From the NCBI GenBank assembly GCA_022478985.1, contig JAKSZP010017497.1, positions 1 through 64,000 of the forward strand: 64,000 nucleotides of DNA. The letters are read 5' to 3'. This DNA comes from Massospora cicadina. Its lineage: Eukaryota; Entomophthoromycota; Entomophthoromycetes; Entomophthorales; Entomophthoraceae. The notes beneath the pieces are model-generated. The model was not told the DNA's origin, searched no databases, and saw only the letters and a program-made list of their open reading frames with translations. Below, piece after piece: positions 21,820 to 33,422 of the stretch. How positions within the stretch are numbered: position 1 is the first letter of the stretch; each line of letters begins with the position of its first letter. A program made the translations under genes and the position numbers.

Positions 21820-23970
21820 TTATGGAACATCAAAGAAACAAAGAAACTGGGTCATCAGCAGACCACTGGGGAACTATCCAATTAGAGGCTGGAATGCTGG
21901 TGGTTCCTCAATAAATCCATCTATCAACAATTGGAGTAAATGAGAATGCTGTAATAATCTACAAACCACCTTTGGAGTGAATCCGAGATAATATACCCAT
22001 CATCAGTGATATCCTAACGAGAGGATTCCAAATTTTGCCGACCAATACCATAGACCAAAGCTGTGGATCATTTCACCACACCACCAATCAGGAAGAGCAA
22101 AGATGACTTAAAAAACTTCCTTGATATAAACACTTCAACGTTAATAGGATACTTGCGGATCATGGGTAATATCAGCAATTTTATTATTAAATATGTACAG
22201 CTGACTACCAAAACATGAGAGCCATTAAGTACAGCAGCAGGCAGTGATCGCGGATCTTGTTGAGTATAACCAAAACAACAGCATACAACAGCTGATGCTG
22301 ATGCAACAATTAGATGTCAGTTTTCAGCAGATTTGCGCTAGTTTGGATTCCACATCACAGTGTGTCCAACAAACAAACACCCAAATCAAGAATCTGGTTG
22401 CTGAGCTGAAACAAAACTCCAGGGAATAGTTGAAGAGATCATCAATCAAATTGGGCTCAATTATTAATGGAAACATGATGTGGATAAGCATTGCCAACTA
22501 GATGAATCAAATATCGCAGATTTGATTCAAGCTCAGGAGTCAGCTGTGCCAATGGCTGCAGCCAACACTGAAACTCACATGATCTTGCTCAATTTAATCA
22601 ATGGAAGACAGTAAATTAAAAGTACTGTTGACAATATGAAAAGAAAAATTTTGCAACTCACCAAAGAGATGAGAGCTGAAATTGATAAGCTTTACATGGA
22701 AATAGAAATCGTCAACAAAGAATGCTTTATAATCAGCAAATCATCCAAATTAGATTTTCTGAAACTCAAAGTCATTAAATTAAATGATGAAATGTCCAAA
22801 TACAAAAAAGAGAACCATGAATTGTATGAGCATTTATTCCATGTCCAAACCCAAGAGGGCAAGCTGCAGAAAGAAGTCAAAACCCTGAAAGTGATTTTAC
22901 AAGAAGAAATTAAAAAAAATCTTCAACTTTGGGAAAATGACCAAAAATGCTTGGCTTGGGAAGATAACATCCTGAGACAATTGGATAACCTCAAAGACTC
23001 TAAGTGTACTTGTTCACGGGATGAGTACCATGAGGCGAATTTATTTGAGGAGGAATCAGCATCCATTGAAGCAGAGAGTATCGCTGACAGCACCATCCAA
23101 TCTGTTTGGGAAATGCCCACATCTATTGTGGCACTTCTTGAAGTAACACCTAAAGCACTCCAGTATATGGTCAAATCCCAATTAGAAGTGCTGGCCCAAT
23201 TATTGTTGAATATTTCAAGAGTACTCCAAAGTTGCCCGTTTTCCATCAGGATAATGCGCCTGCCTTCTTACAGTTATTTGAAATGACAATGTACAGTTAT
23301 ATTGAATGACAAAAAGCTGTCACCGTCATAAATTGTCTTATTACTTTGTGCCAAAACCTAGTTTTGCCTTACCTTTGTGGGGAGAACTGGAGTTACAAGG
23401 AGGCAAAGGAGGCGATTCTGACAAAATTTGGTAGTCCAGATAAGATGGCAGCTCGAGAACAAGAAGTCATGGGCATTCAATTTAAGAAGATGAAACAGTG
23501 GGTGTATTTGCTGATAGTTTCTATGAGGAAGCTCAGATCCTCAATGAGGCCAACATGATGACTGATTTTGATCAAAGAATTGTGATGCAGAATGTGTTGC
23601 GCCCTCATCAAGAATTGCACCAAATGATGTCCTCCACTTTGACCAGTAAATACACCATTGCTCAAATGATAGAACACCTAAAGGTTCTACCAGCAACGTT
23701 CAATGCACCAAATCAGACATACAAGCTGAATAACTAGTCAAACAATAATAAGGGACCAGGACAATTCCCTGACAAATCCAGAGATTTCAACAATTGTGGG
23801 AATCAAGATAAACAGAATGAAGGAGCTAGACCATTCAAGCCTCGTTTAACTTTCAATAAGCGTGGACAGCCTGGGCACTTCGCCAATAACTGTGGACAAA
23901 GCAAACCAAAGGTTCAAGTTAACTTAGTCCAGCATAAGGATAAACAGGAAACTTCTGACAGGCAGGGAAA
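21820..23970 (+). pseudogene. E2 gag remnant
   Basis: Open pieces lie at 22244-22429, 22636-23286 and 23346-23737. The middle piece is a long charged helix (MKRKILQLTKEMRAEIDKLY and onward) with heptad-like Leu/Ile spacing, a likely coiled coil for assembly. The third piece has the capsid-like words GENWSYKEAKEAILTKFG and MGIQFKKM, parallel to E1 Gag. The zinc knuckle near 23855-23895 reads FNKRGQPGHFANNC: the His and last Cys remain, but the first two Cys are Phe and Arg, so it could not bind zinc. Confidence 0.72.
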
Positions 23971-24369
23971 AGACCATGCAGTCTAGACATGGAACAGTCT
24001 AGAACCGCAGGTAACCAAGTTTCCCTTAGATAAATCAGATAGTTTGGACAAGTCAGATCCTTTTGCAGATGAGTCTGAATTAGATCCCCTTCATCAGATC
24101 GTGTACCATTATATAAATGTAATAACAGGATCAAAATCGAAGGAGATTGCCCCCAAAATTATACAGGAGGTTGCTCGCCCATAAGCCCGACAGATAGTGG
24201 AGAAGGTCCAAAATGCTGAAGACAAGACGGACTTATTATATACCAAGTTAGATGGAGTTAATGTATCTATTCCAATTGGTACAATTTGAGAAACGTTCCC
24301 TGATATATCAGCACAGCTAATTCATACCCTGGATTCGGCCAACAACTGCTATACATTCTGTAAACAATA

Positions 24370-24717
24370 GCTTGTCTTATTTTCCAAGTGCACATATATG
24401 GATATTTTGGTGAACCAAATCCCCATCAGAGCAATAATTGACAGTGGAGCGCCAATTAATATAGTATTGACCAAACTAGAAAGAAATTAAAGGTCAAACT
24501 GGATTTGGAGCACTGGAAGCAGTTTGGGATGGCAGGCCCTGAATCTACAACTTCCTATGGGGCTTATAGCGCTTTACCACTATGGTTTGGATCCTTAATT
24601 GTATTGGCGCCAGCGATTGTTCTAGCCAACCAGAATTATGACATACTCATTGGCACTGACTTCATGTGGAAGTATGGGGTCAAATGTGACTTTGAGGAAA
24701 ACACTTTGACGATTTAG
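24370..24717 (+). pseudogene. E2 aspartic protease remnant
   Basis: AIIDSGAPINIVLTKLE near 24433 holds the catalytic D-S-G. After a stop and frame change, SAPA-type sequence and NQNYDILIGTDFMWKYG (open frame 24505-24717) give the C-terminal half. Both halves match the E1 protease. Confidence 0.75.
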
Positions 24718-25199
24718 GGGCAAACTTTGCCGCTGGTCTATCAACTTGAGGGGAAGCCGCCTCTCAGTAGATGGAACAATTTCATCAATTTAGTCTATAT
24801 GGATAGAATACTACCTATCAGTCTTAAATTAGTCGGAAGAAAAACCCAGAATTACCTAAATATGTAAACTGAGAATTGTGGGATCCCAATCCATTCTAAG
24901 GAAGATGTTATAATTGAACTGGGAATGCAGCAGATTGTGGAGACTGGGCTGACTTGGAGATCCCAGAGCAGTTATATTTTGAAATTGAAGCTTCTTGGTA
25001 ACAATTGAGGATCAAACTTTGGGTAGCCTTAGGAATTTTAATCCCTGGTCATGAGGAGATTAGGGTTCTTTTAGCCAATCTGGGAAAATCTCCAATAAAG
25101 GTCAAATGACGCCAGGTGGTCACATACGCTCAACTAAAACTGGTATTGGAGATTAATTCTTTCTATGAACTCGGTGAATTGGACAAATAGGGACTTCCA

Positions 25200-26110
25200 A
25201 AAGAAAACAATGGGAATATCCATACCCTAATCAAATGGGATCAGTTAGCCGGATTAATGGAGTACCAGAAAGATGAAGTTCTGGCCTTATTCAAGAAATA
25301 CTGAGTTATTTTTGCGCAGGACAACCATGATCTTGGGTGTACAAGGGATTTTTACGCCAAGTCAAGACTGGGGATTATGGGCCAATTTAATTGAGGCCTA
25401 TTCGATGGTCTAGGGCAGCAAGGGCAGTTGTTGCCAAGGAAGTTGATAAAATCATAGAGAATGGAATGCTCATACCGTCATCCAGCCCATGGACGAGTCC
25501 TATATCAATTGTTAAGATGAAAGACAGTTCAAATTGAGTTATAATAGATTACTGACGGTTCTTTAAAATCACAAAAAGGACTCATACCCCCTGCCTAGGA
25601 TCGATGAAATACTAGATCAGTTAGAGAAGACAAGTTTTTCTCTGCCATGAACTTAATCTCTGGATATTGGCAGATAGACATGCCCCCAGAAGACCAAGAG
25701 AAGTGTGCTATTATCACAGCACAGGGGTTATATCAGTTGACGAGGATGCCTCAAGGCTTATGCAACCCCCCCCAACATTTCAATGGGCTATGGACACGAT
25801 TTTGTCAGATTTGAAGCTGTCCTGTGTCCTAGTCTATCTGGATGACATTAATATATTCAGCCAAACGTTTACCAATCACTTACAACATCTTGAGCAAGTA
25901 TTCAAGATACTGGCTTCAGCAAATCTCAAAATCAAGCCAAGAAAAAGCCATTTCTTTAAGGAGGAATTAGAATACCTAGGATCTGTACCTAATGCTGAGG
26001 GACTTAAGCCCCAATTCAAAAAGATAGAAGCATTTAATTGGATGTTGGTCCCCAAGAGTGTACGCGATATTCAAGTTTTCCTCAGAATGGTTGGCTACTT
26101 TTGCTGATTC
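25200..26110 (+). pseudogene. E2 reverse transcriptase remnant
   Basis: The early fingers region is broken (NGMLIPSSSPW, then ISIVKMKDSSN and a TGA). From 25667 to 26107 one open frame covers most of the palm: PPTFQWAMDTILSDLKLSC, catalytic YLDD at 25835-25846, INIFSQTF, then KIKPRKSHFFKEELEYLG and the connection toward RNase H. A frame slip just before PPTF lost the usual APATF context, apparently in a run of C at 25767-25773. The catalytic aspartates are intact. Confidence 0.88.
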
Positions 26111-26129
26111 ATTAAGGATTTCGCAAAAA

Positions 26130-26678
26130 TAGCTGAGCCAATTTTTCACCTATTAAATGATTCAAAGAAAGGATTCATCTGGAGTGATGAGGTTCAACAT
26201 GCATATGATGAATTGAGGAAATACTTGACAACGAGTCTGATTTTAATATACCCAAATTTTGAGAAGTCATTCATCATTCAATCAGATGCATCTCTGATGG
26301 CAATAGGAGCTGTCCTTAGCCAAGTAGATGACAAGGGGATGAACACCCCAAAGCATATTTCAGCCAAACACTGTCAAAGGCTGAGAGGAACTATACAGTT
26401 ATGGAGCGAGAATGTCTTGTGGTTATCTATGAATGCAAGCAGCTTCAAGCTATATCCACGGAATGCACTTCAAGGTTGTGACCAACCACGCCCCTACTCA
26501 ATGGCTTCATAACCTTAGGGAACCAGAAGGTAGATTGGCGCGGTGGGCTTTGAAGTTACAGGCCTATGAATTTGAGATAGAACATTGGGCAGGAGATATG
26601 AATCAGAACGCTGATGGTCTGTCTAGGTTGCCAACCGTTCTTGCTGTGCAAGATTATGCTGATGACCTATTCAAGTGA
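26130..26678 (+). pseudogene. E2 RNase H remnant
   Basis: FIIQSDASLMAIGAVLSQ carries the first catalytic Asp. After a frame change at about 26440 the domain ends with GMHFKVVTNHAPTQWLHNL, REPEGRLARWALKLQ and GDMNQNADGLSRL. Only one clear frame break separates the two halves. Confidence 0.85.
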
Positions 26679-26778
26679 ATGATCCATGGGTAATTGTAGG
26701 AAGAGCCATTGAAATTTAAAAAGCGTTAAAGAAGGCAATGGAAAATACTGATCTCGTTAATGGACATTATTCAAAATT

Positions 26779-27857
26779 TTGAACAAAAAGAGGCTTTTAT
26801 TTCTGAAACCATCAGAATGCACTGAGATAATTTGGACTGCCCACAAGGTCATTGGACATTGTGGGTTAAAGATGATGCTTGAACATATCTGGCAATACTA
26901 CTATTGGGAGTCACTGTTTTTCGACGTTACTGATTATATCACCTTTTGTGTGGAATGTCAGATCCATAAGCCTCATAAGAACGTGAAAATTTACCAATTA
27001 GTGAAGCCAGGGTTAACATGGCACACGGTTTCAATTGATGTTATGGGGCCACTAAGTGCGAGTACAGGCGGTGTATGTTACATAATAGTAGCAATTGACC
27101 ACCTTATATTATGGTCAAAACCCGAGCCTTGAGTCAAGCAGACGCCCTAAGTACCGCCAAATTCATCCTGGAGCAGGTGGTATACTGACATGGGTGTCCT
27201 CAAGTGTTGCTGAGCGACAATGTGACTAATTTTACCTCATTTGTAATTCCACGCCTGAATGAACTAATGGGGAATTAAGGGGGTGGTGTCTGTACCCTAT
27301 CAGCCTAGAATGAACGAGATATGGAATGAGTCAATGGAACACTTGCCACTATGCTAAGGAATCTGATCTCAGGTAAAGCGTCATCTTGGGTGTCTTATCT
27401 AAGTTTGGTAACTTTTGCATATAATATCATTTTCCATTTGGCGACGGGAAAAACGCCATTCAAATTATTGTATGGTTGTAGAGCAGCATTGCCGCCAATT
27501 CTCTATTCAGCAGTGGAGCTGACTCTGGGGATGAGTGCAGATAAATATCTATATCGACTCGCAAAGATAATAGTGGATCTCCAATCTCAAGCCTTTGATA
27601 CAATGATCAAGAGAAGGATTCAGGCCAAAAAAGCCAATGATAAGAGTCAATCCACTTTTAGGGAATTTACCATTGGAGATCAAGTAGCCTATTGTGATAC
27701 CCATGGGTTTGGTCACCAAAATAAGCTAGATGTGTTATGGTCAGGACCATTTGAGGATATTGAAAATATGGGGAATGATGCCTATACAATCAAAAATATA
27801 TCCTATGGTCATGTGAGTAATAGAGTACACAGCATTTTTCTTAAAAAATGGTATTAA
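26779..27857 (+). pseudogene. E2 integrase (one of the better preserved in the window)
   Basis: Zinc region: TAHKVIGHCGLKMMLEHI, then YYYWES and CVECQIHKPH, complete HHCC. Core: TWHTVSIDVMGPLS with the first catalytic Asp present. A stop at 27129 interrupts the core; the second Asp sits in LSDNVTNFTSF in a shifted frame. The motif before the third residue is badly changed near 27320. The C-terminal 168 codons (27351-27857) are fully open, include TFAYNIIFHLATGKTPFKLL and end in an SH3-like GPY/F module (LWSGPFEDIENMGNDAYTI). No chromodomain follows. Confidence 0.85.
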
Positions 27858-27957
27858 TATATATCTATATATTTATGTGTGAAAAAATAGATTAAAAATA
27901 ATAGAAGAAGAAATGAATAAAAAGAAAAAAGATTTATTTTAAATTTTTAATTTTTAA
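27858..27957. other. AT-rich spacer between convergent frames of E2
   Basis: About 100 bp of A/T-rich sequence starts right after the integrase stop and ends at the 3' end of the antisense frame, exactly as in E1. Confidence 0.4.
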
Positions 27958-27961
27958 TGCC

Positions 27962-29131
27962 TCAGGTTGCAAAGTGCAAGCTCTTCTTCGATGCCTCCAA
28001 TGGAGGGAAGTTGAATGACAATGTTGTGAAAGAGGTTGCCAAAGTCGATCTGAGATTAGATACTTGCAAGGGAAAGAGCAAGCCAAAATCAAGTTCTTTG
28101 AACTTGAGGAGGATTCTGCGAATATGCAATGATGGGAAGAATAATGGGGACGTCCAGTTCAGCAAGTCAGGAAACCCCAGATCAGGGAGGAAAACAGCAA
28201 TGCAGGAATTTGCAATCTGCAAACAAGTCCGTGTATTCTCAATATGGCACAGGCGCTGGAAGCTGTGTCTGGAGTGCTTGACGATGTACTTCTTCAAGAA
28301 CACTTGGCATATGATAAAACAGCAAAGAAGGGAAATGTGTAGGGGGCTGTCAAACCATACCACCAATTATCGCCATTAATGGAAGATATTGCCAGATAGT
28401 CCCAGTCGCAAAGTAATCATGCAGGCAGCAAACAGCGTCTTGAAGGCGGTGGCTGTGGGCGTCCTGAAACTGGAAGGGAAAGGAAAGGTAAAAATTTGGT
28501 GATGCGGGGAGTGGAGTAGCCCATGTGCAAAGTAATTTCCCTGCGAATCAGAGTGCAAAGGAGGCTGAATCTAATCAAGTAAACTATTAAGGTCACAAGG
28601 CGTGAAAGATATATTAAGTGCCTCAGTCAATTTACCCCAAAGTTCATGATATGGAATTTTGACGTTCTTGTCATTACCAATTGTCAATTTGGCAGACAAG
28701 ATAGTCAGTTTGTAGAATTGGCCAATTCAGAAAAGGAACTCAGGAAGAAGATCCAACTCAATCAAGAAAGATTGATTTAAGTCATGAGAAATTGCTTTGT
28801 TATGCTCATGGGCAATTACTGGATTTAGCAAAATGGGAGCTGAATCCAGTAATGCCTCAAAATTGAGCTCAGCAACAAGAGAACGAGGGATGAAAGAATG
28901 AGAGTTCAATGATGAAACAGCCAACCCAGTCCTCTCACAAGAAATTGGCACCGTTGTGAGAAGAGCAGAAGAGGGGATTGCTAAATCAAGTTGACTTGAG
29001 GGGATGGATCTAGCTGGAGCGGAAAGGATACCTCTTCAAGCGGTTCATAACATTGCTCAAAAATGGGAGGCGTCCGCTTTGTTCAGACTAGATAAGATTT
29101 GTTCATAGAAGAAATTATTTGATGAAGACAA
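27962..29131 (-). pseudogene. antisense accessory ORF of E2 (unrecognised protein)
   Basis: The minus-strand frame begins 32 bp inside the 3' LTR edge with TTG-TCT (29131-29126) where E1 has ATG-TCT, so the start codon seems mutated. It reads SSSNNFFYEQILSSL, a few stops, then an open part at 28951-28727 with SSLNSHSFIP and ELNFEALLDSAP. It continues through 28558-28376 to an open 134-codon end (28366-27962). E0 shares both the SL and LLDSAP blocks. The sense frame over 27957-28379 is also open by chance. No family is recognised. Roughly 370 residues would be encoded if intact. Confidence 0.52.
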
Positions 29132-29150
29132 TTTAGCTGATAATCTGGTC

Positions 29151-29163
29151 AAGAGGTGGGATG
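29151..29163 (+). other. polypurine tract of E2
   Basis: AAGAGGTGGGATG abuts the TGTGGG start of the 3' LTR. Confidence 0.75.
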
Positions 29164-30049
29164 TGTGGGAATTTATATGACCACATTATCTAGCTTGAAA
29201 ACAATCTAAGCTTCAATTAATTTAAGATAATTAGTTCATTTATTTAATTTAGCTTATTGATTAAGCTTTGAGACGTTGATTGATTATTTCATCTCATTAG
29301 TAATAATCACCAATTAAATGGTTAATCATAATTCTCATAGGATCATATCTAATGATAATTACAGTTACAATTTTGTCGGGGATTGTTGCTGACAATTTGG
29401 AGATGAGTATATTGACTCAAAATGGGTAATTACTCATGGGAAATAATCAGGTTTGGTAGCTGACATGTGGCTGATACAAATAGAAATTTAATTATGCTAT
29501 TCCTCATGAATATCAGCTGTAATATTTCCTGAAATTGAACCAATATCCCTTTTCTGTCAGCTAGGTGTGCCGAGACCATCATAGATATCCCTTTTTGTCA
29601 GCTAGGCATGCTGAGAACCTCGTGGATATACCTTTCTGTCAGCTAGGAGTGCCGAGAACCTCATAGTTACCATGAATACCCCTAACACATGTCCTTCATC
29701 ACTTTACCCTAAAACAATTCCCTCTTTTTACTAATAAAAAACACCTTAGTAGTGTGGATAATTTATTGTTTTCAATTGTGGATTGTTTACTTCAAAGTGA
29801 AGTTGTGAAGAAGTCTTCCTGTCTAAGTGTCAATGCCAGAGTGAGACTGAAGTCACTTAAACCTTTATATTGCCAGAGTGAGGCTGAAGTCACTTAAACC
29901 TTTATATTGCCAGTGTAGGGCTGAAGCTACCCAATTATCAAAACTCAACTAGGCTAATTGGCTTCATACAATTAGCAAATTCATGTTTATTCCCAGAAGT
30001 CAGTAGTTAAGCGAACCTTTGCACCAGTAGAAACCCCGCGGTTTTCACA
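29164..30049 (+). repeat. 3' LTR of E2
   Basis: TGTGGGAATTTATATG to CGCGGTTTTCACA. It is 36 bp longer than the 5' copy, mainly because one segment (GCCAGAGTGAGGCTGAAGTC and the following CACTTAAACC) is present twice between about 29834 and 29908. Confidence 0.93.
29543..29665 (+). repeat. three tandem units of about 42 bp in the E2 3' LTR
   Basis: The partner of 21283-21405, with GTCAGCTAGG three times in register. Confidence 0.7.
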
Positions 30050-30054
30050 TCAGT

Positions 30055-30580
30055 CTACTTGGGAATGGCAAATGCTTCACCCAATTTGTGAAATAATCAA
30101 TCTCTACAAGAATATATTGATTCCCTCCTGTGGATTCAGGTAAAGACCTATAACATCTAAATTGGTGGTGTGAAATGTCTGTTAAGAGGTCATTGGATGA
30201 TACATGTACTTGCCTTATGCGGCATCAGATTTTTACAAGTGATACAAGTGTCTAAAACTATCAATACAGAGTCCAGTATTCCTTCCCAATAATAACAATC
30301 TTTATCCATTCATAAGTTTCCTGTCTCTCTATGTTTAGGGTTTCATGGTCTTTCATTATAGCTGGTACCCATTCTGAAAGTCATAAGTAAGATAGCCAGT
30401 CAATTTCAACTTTCTTGTAAAGTAATCAATCAAGAACCTTTTATACTTTAGGCGTGCCGTTTTGAGAATCTTCTGAACTGGTTCATCTTCTTCCTCTCAG
30501 GAGCCTGGCTTCATGAGTAGGTTGTGTAACCGTTCATCTTCACTATTGTCAAGATATAGTAGGGCAATCTAGTCAGTTTA
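30055..30580 (-). pseudogene. H integrase, N-terminal and core piece
   Basis: Minus strand shows LDTCITCKNLMPHKAST (the CxxC of the zinc region, about 30250-30200). It then gives HTTNLDVIGLYLN with the first catalytic Asp and, in a shifted frame, YILVEIDYFTNWVKHLPF. The sequence is cut at 30055 by E2 and resumes at 20900. Confidence 0.68.
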
Positions 30581-31793
30581 TCTATTTTCATATGTCTCAT
30601 TCCCACTCAGTGAGCAACATTCATGTCATAGTGCTGAAGTCTAAGAGACCTGTAGTTTAGTCTTCCTATCAGATCTTTCATGTTTTGCAGTCACTTTAGG
30701 TAAGCGTGGTCTGTCACAACTGTAAAGTTTGTACTGTACAAGAAAAGCTGGAAATGTTTTATCTCCAGAGAACAGCTAATCACTCTTTCTCCATGATGCT
30801 ATAATTTCTCTCAGCTTTGGAAAGCGTTTAGCTATATAGGACACTGAGTGGTCAATGCCTTCCTCGCCCATTTGAATAGGATTACGCATACAGTTAATCC
30901 AGAGGCTTCTTTAAACAAGATTAATGTTTTCATGTAGTCCAGATGCTGTAAGATAGTCATCTCTTCAACAAATATTTCAATACTCAGGTTCAGTTCTTTT
31001 CTCTACTTTCTATATTAAAAGGGTGTTTTTGGCAATAAGTCGGACAAAGGGTTTGGCAAGTTGAGCGAACTTATGGATAAATTGATGGTAACTTTCATTA
31101 TTTTTAAGAGTATCTTTATATCACTAAAACTCTTTGGCTCAGGCATCTTGGAGATTGATTTGACCTTATTGTACAAGGGAAATTTCTTCCTGCAATATGC
31201 CATGTCCAAAAAATTCCAGGTCCTTCTGGAAAAAGGTATTACAGATTTAGTTTAATTTTTTTCTCTCTCAACCGTTGGAAAACTGGCTTGAGGTGATCTA
31301 GATGATTGGTAAAGGTTTCTAAAACACTGTTATGCCATCTATATATATGATTGCACAGCTGAGTTTAAGATTTTGCATGAGCGATCCATTGCTCATAGAA
31401 ACGAGGTGGGAGTGTTGCATAATCCTCAATGGAGCCAGTTAGGTTGAAGTAATCTTTCCATGCATATCAACGCACATTTTTCTCAATCCTCAGGCAATAG
31501 ATCTATCTACCAATAACTGGTGGTGAGGTCCATCGTGGAGAAGAAATTTGAGCTGGAAAGTCAGGCCAGATCAACATCAATCCTTGAGTTTGGATAGCTG
31601 TCCTTCTTAGTGATGCTTTTTAGCTTTCTGTAGCTCATCACCATTCTTTGAACAAATTCTTTTTCTTTATAAGCAATATGGTGATGATCATGGACTCTGG
31701 GAGGGCACAAGTAAGCTGGCATCTAATAATTTCTTGAGATTGGTCTTCATGAATTGCTTCTCTACCTTTTGATTTTTGTATGGCTTCAATTAA
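30581..31793 (-). pseudogene. H RNase H and reverse transcriptase piece
   Basis: Minus strand reads LSKAERNYSIMEKE near 30835-30790, the RNase H motif L.KAE.NY...E.E. Upstream (31780-31600) is RT sequence: ILLIKKKNLFKEW at 31690-31640, then a frame change to VMSYRKLKSITKKDSYP. This region is highly decayed; the YxDD box is not legible with confidence. It ends at 31793, where the X copy landed. Confidence 0.65.
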
Positions 31794-32002
31794 ACTAGTG
31801 TTTTTTAGCACTTTTAATGCCCAACCCAAAAGGGGGAGCCGCCACGCATCTTATTTTGCAAATGGTCCAAACAAAGGGATTATTAGAAATAAATAAATCA
31901 AAATATGGGACTTTTCTTTCTCGTTGCAAACACTTTTGCAACCCATTCAATTCAAGACTAAATCTAGTTTGATAATCTCATAGAGGGGATTAGTCTGCGC
32001 CC

Positions 32003-33193
32003 ATGTCTGGGAGCAGTTGGGCAAGCAAGTCAAGAGGAGCAGGCGGAAGGCCCGTGGCCTCTATCATTCAAAAACGCCCCCGGAGAATCTGGCGGAATAG
32101 AAAAAAATCTAAAAAAACCGACGGGCACAATTTCCCTGGAGATACTCATGTGGCAAGCACGATGCAACCAGTACATCAATACGCCACATTCCCAGACACT
32201 TTTGTTGGTGGAATTTTAGTCCGTGTGTATCTGGACATCCAAAAACGGCCCTATGGGAAAAATTTTGTGAAGGTGTACACAAAATTTTCCTGACCGCGGT
32301 GTACGTTGCACCTCACTCCATGTCGCGTGGTTGGCTGGACCTAGGTTTCGAAAGCAAAATAGCAGCAGACGAGGCTGCAGTGGTGCGCATAGTGGTCGAC
32401 CTCCCCGAAGGGCAATGGGTCATCAAAACTAAATGCACCAGATGGATAAAAATCAAACCAAATTTTCCTCACGTTTGACTTTTTGCCTACTACAGTAAAA
32501 TGTGACATTTTGGAACAACACCTGAAAGATGGTCTCGCCATATATGGCGAAATACAATCTTTCAAAATGCAACGTTTCACACTGATGCCACACCTGTGCA
32601 CCGGCAAAGCCATCGCAGTTCTGACCCCAACTGAGGAGATCGCAAGGGACCTAACCCAGATCCCGCACTCCACCTTTATTGACATTACAGGGCACACCAC
32701 CCACCCATTCCAGGTAACCGTGGACAGCGCGCCCCCCTTTTGCACCCACTGTGACGCATTCGGCCATAAGGCGCATGCATGCCCCATCAAAGAGGGCATC
32801 ACATTCCAAGAGCACCCCTCGGCGGCCATGGCCAGTGGAGAGGCGCACTATGAACCAATCGCAAGCACCAAGGAGGCTTTCCTGTGGGGAGCACAAGGCT
32901 GCTACCTATTGGTAAAGCCCATCTCCCCACAGGAGCGGAAGAAGGCCAAGCAGGCCCATAGGACCGCGGCCAAGGAAGTGGCCAAGGCCACCACCACCAT
33001 CCCACACTCACAACGCCAGGAGGACATGGAGATATTCGTGGTGGAAGCAATTTGGGAATCCATCACCCAATCAGATTGGGAGGCCCATGCCAAATGGGCC
33101 ACTCAATTTGAGGATCCAATGGGAGATTTGATCTCACCCAATCGCTGCACCCAAGCCCCAGTCAAAACTGACTTGGGACCTATCCCAACTTGA
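32003..33193 (+). pseudogene. LINE A ORF1: RNA-binding protein with CCHC knuckle
   Basis: The N-terminal open frame (32003-32293) begins MSGSSWASKSRGAGGRP and is basic. A frame change near 32290 leads to TAVYVAPHSMSRGW, DEAAVVRIVVDLPEGQWVIK and CTRW, which align with LINE B (HTVYVATNMGCSW, DEADAAAKIC, LPEGKK, CTRW). After a stop near 32478 the frame 32483-33193 gives LKDGLAIYGEIQSFKMQRF, CTGKAIAVL and CTHCDAFGHKAHAC. The first part looks RRM-like in spacing; that is tentative. It would coat LINE RNA. One frameshift and one stop make it a pseudogene, unless the frameshift is programmed. Confidence 0.72.
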
Positions 33194-33422
33194 AAAATTT
33201 TTTGCCCCACTCGACGGTACACCAAACTTATCCGCACCGCAAAAAATTCGTCCAACGTCAGGAAAACAAAAAGTGAAGGCCAAAGCCAACGTGACTCTTT
33301 CCACAAAAATTAATAAAAACCCCGATAGCGTTGCTGCTAATACCCGCGCTGCTGTGAAAGCCCGTGGGGACCTGGAAGAGGCTGGTGGGCCCAGGGGCCC
33401 TCCCCCTCGCACCTAAGGTGCA

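Larger units (their letters stand above)
20906..30049 (+). mobile_element. E2: full-length Ty3/gypsy element inserted in H integrase
   Basis: LTRs at 20906-21755 and 29164-30049 bracket gag, protease, RT, RNase H, integrase and an antisense ORF. The flanks carry the perfect 5 bp duplication TCAGT (20901-20905 and 30050-30054). The host sequence on each side is the minus-strand integrase of H. Several pol blocks are open for more than 140 codons, so it is less decayed than H. Confidence 0.93.

Noticed and set aside
27957..28379. Sense 140-codon ORF just after E2 integrase
   Set aside because: The opposite strand is equally open and is the one with family similarity (to E0 and E1 antisense frames). 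The sense frame has no counterpart in E1.
32341..33412. Long minus-strand frames (up to 162 codons) over LINE A ORF1
   Set aside because: They are complementary to a region with a clear CCHC knuckle and LINE B similarity on the plus strand; GC-rich sequence keeps the reverse open.
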